Source: PALSA-612 sp963711315 | GTDB lineage: Bacteria > Actinomycetota > Thermoleophilia > Gaiellales > Gaiellaceae | NCBI GenBank assembly: GCA_963711315.1 | Contig: CAVQDQ010000002.1 | Location: 682,001 to 746,000 of the forward strand | Length of the DNA: 64,000 nt | Reading direction: 5' to 3' | Shown here: one piece after another, positions 1 to 9,551 of the stretch | How positions within the stretch are numbered: position 1 is the stretch's first letter | Layout: every line of letters starts with the position of its first letter | Translations under genes and position numbers: made by a program | Notes under the pieces: model-generated | Seen by the model: only the letters and a program-made list of their open reading frames with translations | What the model was told of the DNA's origin: nothing | The model's database searches: none

Positions 1-322
1 ACCAGGCGGCAATCAGACCTCCGATTTCGCGCCAGAAGTACACGACGACTGCCACGAGCGTCCCGACGTGGAGGGCAACGTCGAACGTCTTGTTGAAACT
101 GGCGTGTTGCTCGAGGTATGTCCAGTCGAAGAGCCACGGCACGAGGATCAGGTGCCCGGACGACGAGATGGGCAGGAGCTCCGTGAAGCCCTGGACGGCG
201 CCGAGGACGAACGCTTGCCAGTCCGTCAGCGCGCCGGCGCGCTCGCCGACACCGAGGATGCAGAGCAGGACCGCCACGCCCAGAGCGACGCCGGCCCCGA
301 CGATGATGCCGACGCGCTTCAT
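1..322 (-). CDS. uppP: Undecaprenyl-diphosphatase, N-terminal part (runs off the window edge)
   Basis: UppP (BacA) is an integral membrane enzyme that recycles undecaprenyl pyrophosphate to the monophosphate carrier used in cell-wall synthesis. The first 107 codons are present, read from an ATG at 322. They contain the family signature QGFTELLPISSSGHLILVPW at about residues 35-54, followed by FDVALHVGTLVAVVVYF, preceded by one hydrophobic helix. The glutamate and the PISSSGH loop of the active site are intact. The C-terminal two-thirds lie outside the window. The gene diverges from the primary sigma factor gene. The family assignment is secure because the signature is nearly invariant. Confidence 0.93.
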   Translation of the reverse strand, partial: MKRVGIIVGAGVALGVAVLLCILGVGERAGALTDWQAFVLGAVQGFTELLPISSSGHLILVPWLFDWTYLEQHASFNKTFDVALHVGTLVAVVVYFWREIGGLIAAW

Positions 323-668
<346 letters not shown>

Positions 669-1739
669 TTGACGAGCGAGCAGCCGCCCGAAGCCACGAT
701 GGATTTCGAGACTCTCGTCAAGGGCGAGGATCTGCTTCAGCTACTGGAAGCCGGTGAGGCGGCCGGGTCGATCCGAGCCTCGGAGCTGGCGGATGTGCTG
801 GAGGCGCACGGGTACGACGCGCTGGAGATCGACGCCGTCTACCGGGAGCTCGAGCGGTTGAGCATCGACGTGATCGAAGACGACCAGGGCTCGGTCGCGG
901 CACTGCTCACCGCCCCGGTCGAGACGACGACCGACGCGCTGCAGCTCTTTCTCCGTGAAGCCGGCCGTCACCACCTACTGACGGCCGCGCAGGAGGTCGA
1001 GCTGGCGAAGCGGATCGAGCGCGGCGACGATACCGCGAAGCAGCGGATGATCCAGTCGAACCTCCGCCTCGTGGTCTCGATCGCGAAGAACTACCGCAAC
1101 CAAGGTCTCCCCTTCCTCGACCTGATCCAGGAGGGAACACTCGGCCTCATCCGCGCCGTCGAGAAATTCGACTGGCGCCGCGGCTACAAGTTCTCGACCT
1201 ACGCGACGTGGTGGATTCGCCAGGCGGTTGCGCGCGCACTCGCCGACAAGGCGCGGACGATCCGCATGCCCGTGCACATCGTCGAGCGGCTGCAGAAGAT
1301 GAACCGCGCCGAAAGGAACCTCTGGACGCAGCTCGGACGCGAGCCGACTCTCGAGGAGATCGCGGAAGAAGCAAGCCTGCCCATCCAGCAGGCCCGCGAA
1401 GTGAAGGCGGCAGCACGAGCAGCCACGAGCCTCGACCAGCCTGTCGGCGAGCAGGAGGAAGCAGTGCTCGGGGACTTCGTTGCGGGAGACGGCCCCCTCC
1501 CCGACGAGGAAGTTGAGGTTTCGCTACGCAGTCAGGCGCTGCAGGCGGCGCTGCGGACTCTCAGCCCGCGCGAGCGCGAGGTGCTCGCCCTGCGCTACGG
1601 GCTCGACGACTACGAGCCGAAGACTCTCGAGGAGATCGGCCGGCGGCTGGGATTGACGCGCGAGCGCGTTCGGCAGATCGAGGTCGAAGCGCTTCGCCGC
1701 CTCGCCACCCTGCGGGAAATTCAGGCCGTTCCCTACTAG
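669..1739 (+). CDS. rpoD: RNA polymerase primary sigma factor (sigma-70, RpoD type)
   Basis: This gene encodes a 356-residue sigma-70 factor. A short N-terminal acidic helical segment resembles region 1.1 (LVKGEDLLQLLE onward). Region 1.2 follows (DALQLFLREAGRHHLLTAAQ), then region 2 with NLRLVVSIAKNYRNQGLPF and KFSTYATWWIRQAVARALAD, region 3, and region 4 with REREVLALRYGL and the helix-turn-helix LTRERVRQIEVEALRRL. The region 1.1-like part makes it the likelier principal sigma of the two in the window. The start is a TTG at 669 preceded by GGGAG; an ATG at 699 is an alternative. It is convergent with a second sigma gene whose open frame runs antisense into its last 216 bases. Confidence 0.93.
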   Translation: MTSEQPPEATMDFETLVKGEDLLQLLEAGEAAGSIRASELADVLEAHGYDALEIDAVYRELERLSIDVIEDDQGSVAALLTAPVETTTDALQLFLREAGRHHLLTAAQEVELAKRIERGDDTAKQRMIQSNLRLVVSIAKNYRNQGLPFLDLIQEGTLGLIRAVEKFDWRRGYKFSTYATWWIRQAVARALADKARTIRMPVHIVERLQKMNRAERNLWTQLGREPTLEEIAEEASLPIQQAREVKAAARAATSLDQPVGEQEEAVLGDFVAGDGPLPDEEVEVSLRSQALQAALRTLSPREREVLALRYGLDDYEPKTLEEIGRRLGLTRERVRQIEVEALRRLATLREIQAVPY

Positions 1740-2657
1740 GAGGTCTCTCAGGTAGAAGGCGAGCTCTGGGGCCGTGGCGCGGAGTTCCCGAAACGCGCGC
1801 GTCTCCAGCTGGCGCACCCGCTCGCGCGTGACGCCGAGGCTGCGGCCGATCTCGTCGAGCGTCTGGGCGTTGTGGCCGGCGAGCCCGAAGCGGCGCTCGA
1901 GCAGCTCGCGCAGACGGGGCTCGATGCGGCCGAGCGCGGCATCCAGTTCCTCGGCACGGAAGCTTTCCGCGACGACGACGTCCGTTTCGTCAGCCTCCTC
2001 GTTCTCGACCAGATCGCCGTAGAGGCTGTCCCCGCCCGCAATTGGAGTCTCGAGGCTGACCGCGTCCTCGACAATGTCGAGCAACTCGTGAACGCGCTTC
2101 TCCGGCAGCTCCGCCTCCACGGAGATCTCGGCGACGGTCGGCTCGCGATTCAGCTTCTGTGCGAGCGTGCGGCGCGTGCGCATTACCCGGCGCACCTGGT
2201 CGGAGACGTGCACCGGCAGCCGGATGAGCCGACCCTGGTCGGCGAGCGCCCGAGTCACTGCCTGGCGAATCCACCAGGTCGCGTACGTCGAGAGCTTGTA
2301 GCCCATTCGGTAGTCGAACTTCTCCACCGCCCGGATCAGCCCGAGATTGCCTTCCTGGATGAGGTCAAGCAACGGCACACCGGCTGTCCGGTAGTTCCGC
2401 GTGATCGACATCACGAGCCGGAGGTTGCATTCGATGAGGCGGCGCTTGGCAGCCTCGTCCCCTGCGTCCTTGCGCCTGGCGAGCTCGCGTTCCTCCTCAC
2501 GCGTCAGCAGCCGGCCGTCGCCGATCTGCCGCACGTAGAGCTTCAGTGGGTCACTCGTTGCAGGGACGGCTGGTGCTCGCTGCTCGTCCTCGCCGAGCTG
2601 CTCCGAGAGCGCGGGCTCGTGGCCCTCGTCGAGCGGTAGTGGTTGCGTCATAACCAT
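1524..2657 (-). CDS. Second sigma-70 factor (group 2), antisense-overlapping rpoD at its 3' end
   Basis: This is a sigma-70 factor without region 1.1. Region 1.2 is DPLKLYVRQIGDGRLLTREE. Region 2 carries NLRLVMSITRNYRTAGVPLL and KLSTYATWWIRQAVTRALAD. Region 4 carries LRELLERRFGL and the helix-turn-helix VTRERVRQLETRAFREL. The conserved protein should end near AFYLRDLL at about position 1737. The frame instead stays open to 1524, adding about 70 low-complexity residues that lie antisense to the 3' end of rpoD. A TAG one base out of frame occurs exactly at the expected end. The long tail may therefore come from an indel. A TCCTCC (GGAGGA on this strand) sits at 2673-2678, with ATG candidates at 2657 and 2651. 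Confidence 0.85.
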   Translation of the reverse strand: MVMTQPLPLDEGHEPALSEQLGEDEQRAPAVPATSDPLKLYVRQIGDGRLLTREEERELARRKDAGDEAAKRRLIECNLRLVMSITRNYRTAGVPLLDLIQEGNLGLIRAVEKFDYRMGYKLSTYATWWIRQAVTRALADQGRLIRLPVHVSDQVRRVMRTRRTLAQKLNREPTVAEISVEAELPEKRVHELLDIVEDAVSLETPIAGGDSLYGDLVENEEADETDVVVAESFRAEELDAALGRIEPRLRELLERRFGLAGHNAQTLDEIGRSLGVTRERVRQLETRAFRELRATAPELAFYLRDLLVGNGLNFPQGGEAAKRFDLDLPNALARQSQPPADLLESLRLVVVEPVAQGEHLALARAESPQRRLQRLTA

Positions 2658-2693
2658 TCGAGGTATCGGCAATCCTCCGTCGGAGTGTGAGCG

Positions 2694-3380
2694 CTAGCCG
2701 CGCACGGTCCCGTCGGCCGCCACATCAGCGCCGTCGGCGAGCAATCGTTCGCGCACGAGAAACTGGAATGTGGCCCAGGCGCCTCGCTGGGCGTCGAACA
2801 TTCTGTAGACCTGCCACTCCGTGAGCAGGGCCGGGTCCCCCCTCCGCGCTTTGCTCCAGTCGGCGAACTTCGGCAGCCGTCCGAGCCGCCGCGCCATCGC
2901 GACTCCCTGGTCGATCGCCCGGTCGAGCCGCTCCTCGCCCACGGGCACGTCGAACCCGGCTTCCCGTAGCGCGTTCGTCAGCGATCCGAACGTGTGCCAG
3001 TAGAGCGATTTCGAAGGTACGAGCCCGCGATGCTCGTCGATGTCCTTCGAGGTCGGCACGCGGCCGATCTTGTCTCCGAGCAGCCGCAGACATTGCAGCA
3101 GCTCTGCCTTCGTCGCAAAGCGCCGCGGGACGAGACCGGCCTCGCGCTTCGCGGCGTTCCAGCTGCCGAAGCGCTCGATGGCGGTCTGGGGATGGACGGT
3201 CGTTCCATCGTGAAGTTCGAACTCACGCATGGTCGGTGAGCGTCCGAGAGCCTTCGCGCAGTCGCGCAGCTGGTCGAGGATCTGCTCGTCCGTGTAGCGC
3301 TTACGGATGCCCGCGCGGAATTCCGCGAGCGCCTTGGGATCCACGCGTGTGAGAGCGCGATAGCCGCGCTTCCGGGCCAT
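2694..3380 (-). CDS. Orphan protein of three homing-endonuclease-associated repeats
   Basis: This 228-residue basic protein has three diverged tandem repeats of about 60 residues. Each has a helix, a G-R-x-P turn and a terminal F-G-S/W helix: LGRSPTMREFELHDG with RFGSWNAAKREAGL, then IGRVPTSKDIDEHRG with TFGSLTNALREAGF, then LGRLPKFADW with QRGAWATFQFLVRERL. This pattern matches the repeats found beside HNH and homing nucleases, which are DNA-contacting helix-turn-helix units. No nuclease domain or catalytic histidine cluster is present. The role is unknown; a DNA-binding or regulatory function is inferred. The start at ATG 3380 fits a promoter-like element directly upstream, suggesting a leaderless transcript. 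Confidence 0.72.
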   Translation of the reverse strand: MARKRGYRALTRVDPKALAEFRAGIRKRYTDEQILDQLRDCAKALGRSPTMREFELHDGTTVHPQTAIERFGSWNAAKREAGLVPRRFATKAELLQCLRLLGDKIGRVPTSKDIDEHRGLVPSKSLYWHTFGSLTNALREAGFDVPVGEERLDRAIDQGVAMARRLGRLPKFADWSKARRGDPALLTEWQVYRMFDAQRGAWATFQFLVRERLLADGADVAADGTVRG

Positions 3381-3387
3381 GCAAATC

Positions 3388-3415
3388 AGAATAGAGCGTT
3401 TTGGAAAATGCGCAA
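3388..3415 (-). promoter_or_regulatory. Promoter candidate giving a leaderless mRNA for the repeat protein
   Basis: Read on the minus strand there is TTGCGC (3415-3410), a 16-base AT-rich spacer and TATTCT (3393-3388). The ATG at 3380 begins 7 bases after the -10 element, so transcription would start at or next to the start codon. The local A+T richness stands out in this GC-rich sequence. There is no Shine-Dalgarno sequence. Confidence 0.5.
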
Positions 3416-3454
3416 GTAGGGGTGGTGTGTGTTGAAACGAAACTATGCTGCATG

Positions 3455-5645
3455 TCAGCTGGCGAGCAGCTCGCGCGGCACGTCGGCACCCTTCGCGAAC
3501 TCTGCGAGCATGACCTGGTCGAGGGCCTCCACACACCGTGGGCAGAACTGCGCCCCGGCTCCCTTGCGGATCTCCTCGAGTGCTACGAGCGGCTCGAGCG
3601 CCGGACGGTACGGCCGCGACGTCAGCATCGCGTCGAGCGCGTCGGCGAGGTGGATGATGCGCGCGCCCAGCGGAATGTGCTCCTCCTGCCAGCTTGTCGG
3701 GGTAGCCGGTCCCGTCGTAGCGCTCATGATGGTGGCGGATCGCGGGCAGTGCGTCGTCCAGGAAGCCAAGGTGCTCGATCAGGTGCGCGCCCACTTCGGG
3801 ATGGCGGCGCACGACGACCCAGTCGATCTCGCCGAGCTTCTCGGACTTGAGGAGGATCGCTTCGGGTACGGCGAGCTTGCCAACGTCGTGGAAGAGGGCG
3901 GCATGACCGAGCGCCTCGAGCTCCGCTTCTGAAAGACCGAGCTCTTGGCCGAGCAGCAGTGCGAGTGTCTGCACACGGCGAGAGTGTCCGGCCGTGTGCG
4001 AGTCCCGTGCGTCGACGGCGGCCGAGAGAGTCTCCATCGCCGCGGCGGAGCGCTCCCGAAGCAACCGGTTGGCGCGCTCGAGTGACCGGTTGAGCTTCTG
4101 CAGCGTGTCTGCCCCGCGCCGGAACTGCTCCGCGCGGTCGCGAGCGACTGCGGCCGATTCCCGTTCGGCTTGGAGCGCCGCCTCGCGACGAAGGACGAGG
4201 ATGGCGACGCCGCCGATCGCCGGGGCGAGCATTGCGGTGAGGTAGGAGGCCTGGCTGATGCCGAGGAGGGCCAGTGCCCCGAGGGTTGCGACCCCCACGA
4301 GCGTGGCAACCCTGCCCGATCGGCGTGGCGCGAGCCATGAAGGCAGGCCGACGCGTGGCACGGCGCCGACGGCGGCGTCGCCATCCTCGTCCCCTATCGA
4401 GCCTGCCACGATCCGTAGGGACGGCGAGAGCGAGGAAGGGGGATCGAGTGTCGCCGTCAGGACGCGATTCCGCCCCTGCACCTTCGCGCGGTACACCGCG
4501 ACGTCGGCACGGTGGAGAAGCTGAACGGCACGCGTGCCGTGCTCTGGGTACGACGCGACGCCGATGGAGACCGTCGCTTGCAGTTCGGCCTCGGCTGTCC
4601 CACTTGGGAAGCGGGCAACTGCCACAGCGGCGCGCAGGCGTTCGGCGATCTCCAGTGCGTCTGTGTGACTCGTCTTGGGGAGTAGCACCGCGAACTCTTC
4701 CCCGCCGAAGCGGGCGGGAACGTCTTCTGTGCGAAGCTGTTCCTGGAGCACGGCTCCGACACCACGAAGGACCGCGTCGCCGGCCAAGTGCCCGTAGGCG
4801 TTGTTGATATCGCGAAGGAGGTCGAGGTCGGCGAGCAGCACGGACATCGGTGCCTGTATGGCCCTTGCCTTTCCCAGCTCGCGATCGACCGCCAGCTCGA
4901 AGTACTCCGCGTTGAAGAGCCCTGTCTTGGCATCGCGTCTAGCCTGATGCTCGAGCAGCGGAATCTCGAACCATTGGCGAAGCAGCAGCAGTGGTGCGAC
5001 AGCGAACGGAGCGAGCCATGGGTTCGTCAGGCAGACGGCCGCCAGCGCAGCTCCCAGCGCCGCAAGGAGGAGCTCGGTACCGAGGGTGAGCGGCGGAGTG
5101 CATGACAGCCTGCTCGTGAGTCTTCGATTGCCGAGGAGAGACGACAAGCTGGTCGCGTCGCCACGAACGCCGCGCAGGCCACTATTCCCGCGAGCGCCCA
5201 GGCGGCTTCCCCGTCGAGGAGCACCGATGCCAGCGCCACGGCGGCGGCGGAGGCGAGCCACGCCGTCGTCGCGGCCGCAACCTCGGTCGCCAGTTCGAAC
5301 AAGCGGGTGAGACGCGGGGCGCGCGGCGAGCACGACCCAGCGCGGCACCGAGACGACGAGTGCCAGCAAGAGAAGAAGATCGAGTGGGAGCAGGACTGCT
5401 CCCGCCGGCAGGACGAGGACTGCTGCCCCATGTCCTGCACGTGCGCGGTCTGCACGGGCGATGAACGCATGCGCCGACAGGCCGAGCAGCGCGAGTCAGA
5501 TGAATCGAGCCCACTCGCCCGCGGATGCAGCTTGTGCGAAGGTCGCGATGAGCACGGCGCTGGTGGCCATCACGGTCAGGGGGAGGACTGCCGCCTGGAT
5601 GCTCCCCGGGCGCGCAGCCGACTCCGTTGCAGTTGTTACTGCCAC
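3455..5645 (-). CDS. Membrane GGDEF/HD-GYP c-di-GMP turnover protein (frameshifted here)
   Basis: The product would both make and break cyclic di-GMP. The order is several N-terminal membrane helices, a diguanylate cyclase domain with RFGGEEFAVLLP, a further hydrophobic segment, a coiled coil (REAALQAERESAAVARDRAE), and an HD-GYP phosphodiesterase with HTAGHSRRV, HDVGKLAVPEAIL and HHERYDGTGYPDKLAG. The RTED inhibitory site lies five residues before GGEEF. The frame breaks near 3695, after DKLAG, and continues as EHIPLGARIIHLADALDAM to the stop at 3455. Further breaks occur in the N-terminal membrane region, near 5170 and 5320, and an in-frame TGA lies near 5495. The start (GTG 5645) is tentative. 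All catalytic motifs survive, so sequencing indels are likelier than decay. Confidence 0.8.
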
Positions 5646-5740
5646 CAATCCACACGCTCGGCCCGAATGGCCTCGTGACCGTCCCTCCGGTGGGGGATTC
5701 TCGGAGTGATCACGCGTTAGAGGGATCTACACTCGTTTCG

Positions 5741-7106
5741 ATGCGGCTTACGGTGGAAACGAGCCTTGCGCGCGCTGCCGGCCAGCTGTCCCGACTGGCG
5801 GGGCGAGGCGGCGGAACGACGCTCCCGGGCAAGCTGCTGACCACCGTCGATCCCGGCGCGATCTCGCGTCTCGCTACGCGTTTGCCCGAGGGGAGCGTGA
5901 TCCTGTCGGCGACGAACGGGAAGACGACGAGCGCGGCCATGACGTCGGCGATCCTGACCCCCCGCTTCCGGCTGGCCCACAACGCCGCCGGCGCGAACCT
6001 TGCATCGGGGGTCGCCTCCGCCCTCGTCGGCGTCCGCGATGCCGAGCTGGGGCTGTTCGAGGTGGACGAGGCAGCGCTGCCCGATCTGGCCGCCGCCGTC
6101 CGGCCGCGCGTGATCTGCCTCGGCAACCTTTTCCGCGATCAGCTCGACCGGTACGGGGAACTGGAGCTGATAGCCGAGCGCTGGCGCGCGATGGTCGCCG
6201 ATCTTCCGGAGGACACGCTGCTCGTCGTCAACGCGGACGATCCACTGGTCGCCGATCTCGCCCGGGCGCATTCCAACTCGACGACCTTTGGCGTCGACGA
6301 TCCGGCCCAGCGCGGTGCAACGCTTCAGCACGCGGCCGACTCGAAGTACTGCGTGCGCTGCGGGGCTCCATACGAGTACGCGGCTGCGTACGTGGGCCAT
6401 CTCGGTGACTACCGATGCCCGTCTTGTGGGCATATCGCGTCCGCCGCTGGACGTCAGCGCGCGCGCCATCGAGCCCCACGGCATCGACGGGATTTCCTTC
6501 GACCTCTGCGCCCCAGAAGGCACGACGCGTGTTCGCCTGCGAGTGCCGGGTGTCCACAACGTCTATAACGCCCTCGCGGCCGCGTCGGTCGCACGGGGGC
6601 TCTCGGTACCGGCGGACGAGATCGCGGAGGGGCTCGGCCGCGCCTCGCCGGCATTTGGCCGCTTCGAGCGCGTCGCGGTCGGCGGGAAGACGCTCATCGT
6701 GCTCCTCATCAAGAACCCGGCCGGCGCGAATGAGACGCTGAGGACGCTGCTGCAGGACGATGGGCCCTCCGTTGCCGTACTGGCTCTCAACGACGGCATC
6801 GCGGACGGACGCGACGTGTCGTGGATCTGGGACGTCGACTTCGAGCCGTTGGCGGCGCGGCTCGAGCGGCTCGTCGTTTCGGGCGAGCGTGCCGCCGAGC
6901 TCGCGCTTCGGTTCTCCTACGGCGGGCTGGAAGAGGCGCGAATCGAGATCGTGCCGGAGCTGTCTGCGGCGCTGGACCGAGGGCTCGAGCTCACCGAGCC
7001 CGGCGGCGAGCTTGTCTTCCTCCCCACGTACACGGCAATGCTGGGTCTCCAGCGCGTGATCGCCGACCGCGGCTACGCGCGGCCCTACTGGGAGCGCGTG
7101 GCGTGA
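5741..7106 (+). CDS. murT: Lipid II isoglutaminyl synthase, Mur-ligase subunit MurT (one frameshift)
   Basis: MurT activates the D-glutamate alpha-carboxylate of lipid II with ATP, and GatD supplies ammonia to form D-isoglutamine. The ATP loop SATNGKTTSAAM and the central Mur-ligase motif FEVDEAALP are present. A zinc-ribbon insert follows (CVRCGAPYEY then YRCPSCG), a MurT hallmark. The C-terminal DUF1727 region contains VPGVHNVYNALAA and LIKNPAGANETLRTL. The frame changes once near 6435, directly after the second CxxC. The start is ATG 5741. The stop overlaps the GTG start of gatD by four bases, as expected for a two-subunit enzyme. Amidation of stem peptides is typical of Gram-positive lineages. 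Confidence 0.9.
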
Positions 7107-7849
7107 ACGTCGTCGTCGCGCACCTCTATCCCGACTACCTCAACATCTACGCAGATCGCGGCAACCTCGCGGTGCTGACCGGCCGGGCACAGCGCCGCGG
7201 CTTCGGGCTCGACGTCCGCGACATCGGGCTCGGCGACCCCCTCCCCGCCGACGCCGACTTCTTCTACGTGGGCGGTGGCCAGGACCGGGAGCAGGCGCTC
7301 ATCGCGCCGGATCTCGCCGCCCGCGGCGCTGCGTTGTCCGAGGCCGTAGCGGGCGGCGCGGTTGTCCTCGCCGTCTGCGGTGGGTATCAGCTGCTCGGCC
7401 GCTACTACCGTGACCGCTCGGGGAGCGAGCAGCCCGGCGCAGCCGTCTTTCCGCTGCACACGGTGGCCGGGGAACTGCGTCTCATCGGCGACGTGCTGAT
7501 CGAGTGCGAGCTCGACCCTGGAGAGCGGCGGACGGTCGTCGGCTTCGAGAACCATGCGGGCAGGACGATCCTCCACGAAGGTGCGTTGCCACTCGGTCGG
7601 GTGGTGGCGGGCTTCGGAAACGACGGCCGCTCGGGCTTCGAAGGCTGCCGGGTCGGCAACGCCATCGGCACGTATCTCCACGGCCCACTGCTGCCGCGGA
7701 ACCCGTGGCTCGCCGACTGGCTGCTCGCGCGCGCGGTTCAGCATCGCTCAGGGGAGCTGCCCGTGTTCGAGCCCCTTGCGGACGCAGTCGAAGAACGGGC
7801 GCACGAGGTCGCGAAGGCCCGTGCCTACTCGCGGGGCGGCCGCCTCTAA
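7103..7849 (+). CDS. gatD: Lipid II isoglutaminyl synthase, glutaminase subunit GatD
   Basis: This 248-residue class I glutamine amidotransferase is of the CobB/CobQ-like type. It hydrolyses glutamine and passes ammonia to MurT. The nucleophile elbow AVCGGYQLLGRYY carries the catalytic cysteine at about residue 92. The histidine is in GTYLHGPLLPRNPWLADWLL near the C terminus. The N-terminal VVAHLYPDYLNIYADRGN is a family signature. The GTG start at 7103 overlaps the murT stop. The gene is intact, unlike its two neighbours. Confidence 0.95.
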   Translation: MNVVVAHLYPDYLNIYADRGNLAVLTGRAQRRGFGLDVRDIGLGDPLPADADFFYVGGGQDREQALIAPDLAARGAALSEAVAGGAVVLAVCGGYQLLGRYYRDRSGSEQPGAAVFPLHTVAGELRLIGDVLIECELDPGERRTVVGFENHAGRTILHEGALPLGRVVAGFGNDGRSGFEGCRVGNAIGTYLHGPLLPRNPWLADWLLARAVQHRSGELPVFEPLADAVEERAHEVAKARAYSRGGRL

Positions 7850-7858
7850 CCTCTCGGC

Positions 7859-9032
7859 ATGCTCTACCGGTCCGAGGCCTTCGACACCCTGACCGACCGC
7901 CCTTGGGACGAAGGCTGGGTGCGCGGCGAGATCGAGCGCATCGTGGCCGACGCCGAATCCCAGTACGACCCCGAGGCGCTCTGGCCGGCCGAGGAGTGGG
8001 ATTCCTGGCAGACGCCGACGCCGCTCAAGGCTCTCTACGTCGGTGCCGCGGGCGTCGTCTGGGCGCTCGGCGCCCTCGAGCGGCGCAGCGTGGCGAGACC
8101 AAGCTCGACCTCCCACGGGCGGCGCGTCGTGTCCACGAAGCGTGGCTGGCCCGAACCGGACTACATGCAGGGTATCGAGCTCCCCTCCCCCGCCCGCGCA
8201 GGATTCCTCTCGCGGGTGAGGCGGGCATTCTCACCGTCGCCTGGCAGCTCTCACCGGACGACGCGCATCGCGGACACGCTCTTCGAGCGACGTGACCGAG
8301 AACGTCCAGAACCAGGCCAACGAGATCATGTGGGGCTCGCCGGGCACGATGCTCGCCGCGCGACGCCATGCACGAGTGGACAGGCGACGCGCGCTGGGCG
8401 GACGCCTGGCAAGAGAGCGCCGACGAGCTCATGCGGCGACGCGAGGACGACGGGCTCTGGACGACCCACCTCTACGGCGGCACGGGGCGTAGCCTCGGAC
8501 CGGCTCACGGCCTCGTCGGCAACGTGCTCGCGCTGCGCCGGCGGCTGCCGGCGAGCAGAGAGAGCAGCTGGAACGGGAGTCGGCAGCCACGCTGGCTGCC
8601 AGGGCCGTTGTCGAGGACGGGCTCGCCAACTGGGCCAATCACGCGGAGGTGGCTGACCTCCAGTGGTGTTCCGGAGGTCCCGGGATCGTCATCTCGGCGG
8701 CGGATTACCTCGACGAGGAGCTGCTTCTGGCCGGGGCGGAGCTCGTCTGGCAGGCGGGGCCGCACAGCGACGAGAAGGGCTACGGCATCTGCCACGGAAC
8801 GGCCGGGAACGGCTACGCGCTGCTCGAGGGCGTTCGAGCGCACGGGCGACGAGCGTTGGCTCGGGCGCGCCCGCCGCTTCGCTGTACATGCGCTCGAGCA
8901 GGCGGACGGCTCGAGACCGGCCGCGGGCGCCGGCGCTACTCGCTCTGGACGGGAGACGTCGGCGCCGCCCTCTACGCTGCCGATTGCCTTGACGAGCACG
9001 CTCGGTACCCGATCCTCGAGACGTGGGAATGA
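7859..9032 (+). CDS. LanC-like protein (lanthionine synthetase C family), several frameshifts
   Basis: The LanC family is made of alpha-toroid zinc proteins. Members either cyclise lanthipeptides or, as stand-alone LanCL-like proteins, add thiols such as glutathione to modified residues. Conserved blocks are spread over all three frames: NQANEIMWGSPGTMLAA, LYGGTGRSLGPAHGLVGNV, LQWCSGGPG (zinc cysteine), YGICHGTAGNGYALL (zinc Cys-His pair) and RYSLWTGDVGAALYAADCL. Breaks lie near 8095, 8290, 8365, 8550, 8830 and 8915. The start is ATG 7859, nine bases after gatD, and the stop overlaps the next gene as ATGA. No lanthipeptide precursor or dehydratase is nearby, so a stand-alone role is likelier. 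With six breaks it could be a pseudogene, but the zinc ligands are kept. Confidence 0.75.
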
Positions 9033-9551
9033 CGGGGGCGATCGAGTTCCGGCCGATGGTCGCCGACGACCTACTCAGGCTCCACGACTGGCTGCAGCGG
9101 CCGCACGTCCATCGCTGGTGGAGTGAATCGCAGCGGACGCTCGACCAGGTAGTCGCGCACTACCTGCCAGCCATCGAGGGGAGCGATCCGACAGATCACT
9201 ACATTGTCCTGCTCGACGGAGCGGCCATCGGCATGGGTCCAGACGTACATCGTGGCCGACTATCCCGCACTACGCGGCGGTGGTAGGGATCGCAGACCGT
9301 GCCACGGCCGGAGCCGACATCCTCATCGGCGAGAAGGAGCTGACCGGTCAAGGGCTCGGCACCGAGATCCTGCGCCGGTTCGCGGACGAGATTGTCTTCG
9401 CGCGTCCCGAGACGACGTCATGCGTGGCGGACCCGATGCTCGGAACCTCGCGTCAGTCCGCGCGTTCGAGAAGGCGGGCTTCCACGTGGAGCGAACATTC
9501 GTCGACCCGGACGACGGGCAGACGCACGCGCTCGTGCGGCTCGACCGCTAG
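9029..9551 (+). CDS. GNAT acetyltransferase resembling aminoglycoside 6'-N-acetyltransferase (frameshifted)
   Basis: The N-terminal part (IEFRPMVADDLLRLHDWLQR, then HVHRWWSE) and the acetyl-CoA loop GQGLGTEILRRF match the AAC(6')-Ib/RimJ branch of the GNAT fold. The C-terminal part (NLASVRAFEKAGFHVERTF) matches it too. The frame breaks near 9232, 9280 and 9430. The substrate cannot be told from sequence: aminoglycoside acetylation is possible, but many environmental homologues act on other amines. The ATG at 9029 overlaps the LanC-like stop. It is convergent with, and touches, the nudix gene. Confidence 0.72.

Noticed and set aside
2694..5369. A single 891-residue fusion of GGDEF/HD-GYP and the repeat protein
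   Set aside because: The joined frame results from the break near 3695; the HD-GYP part has its own stop at 3455 and the repeat protein its own promoter-like element and ATG at 3380.
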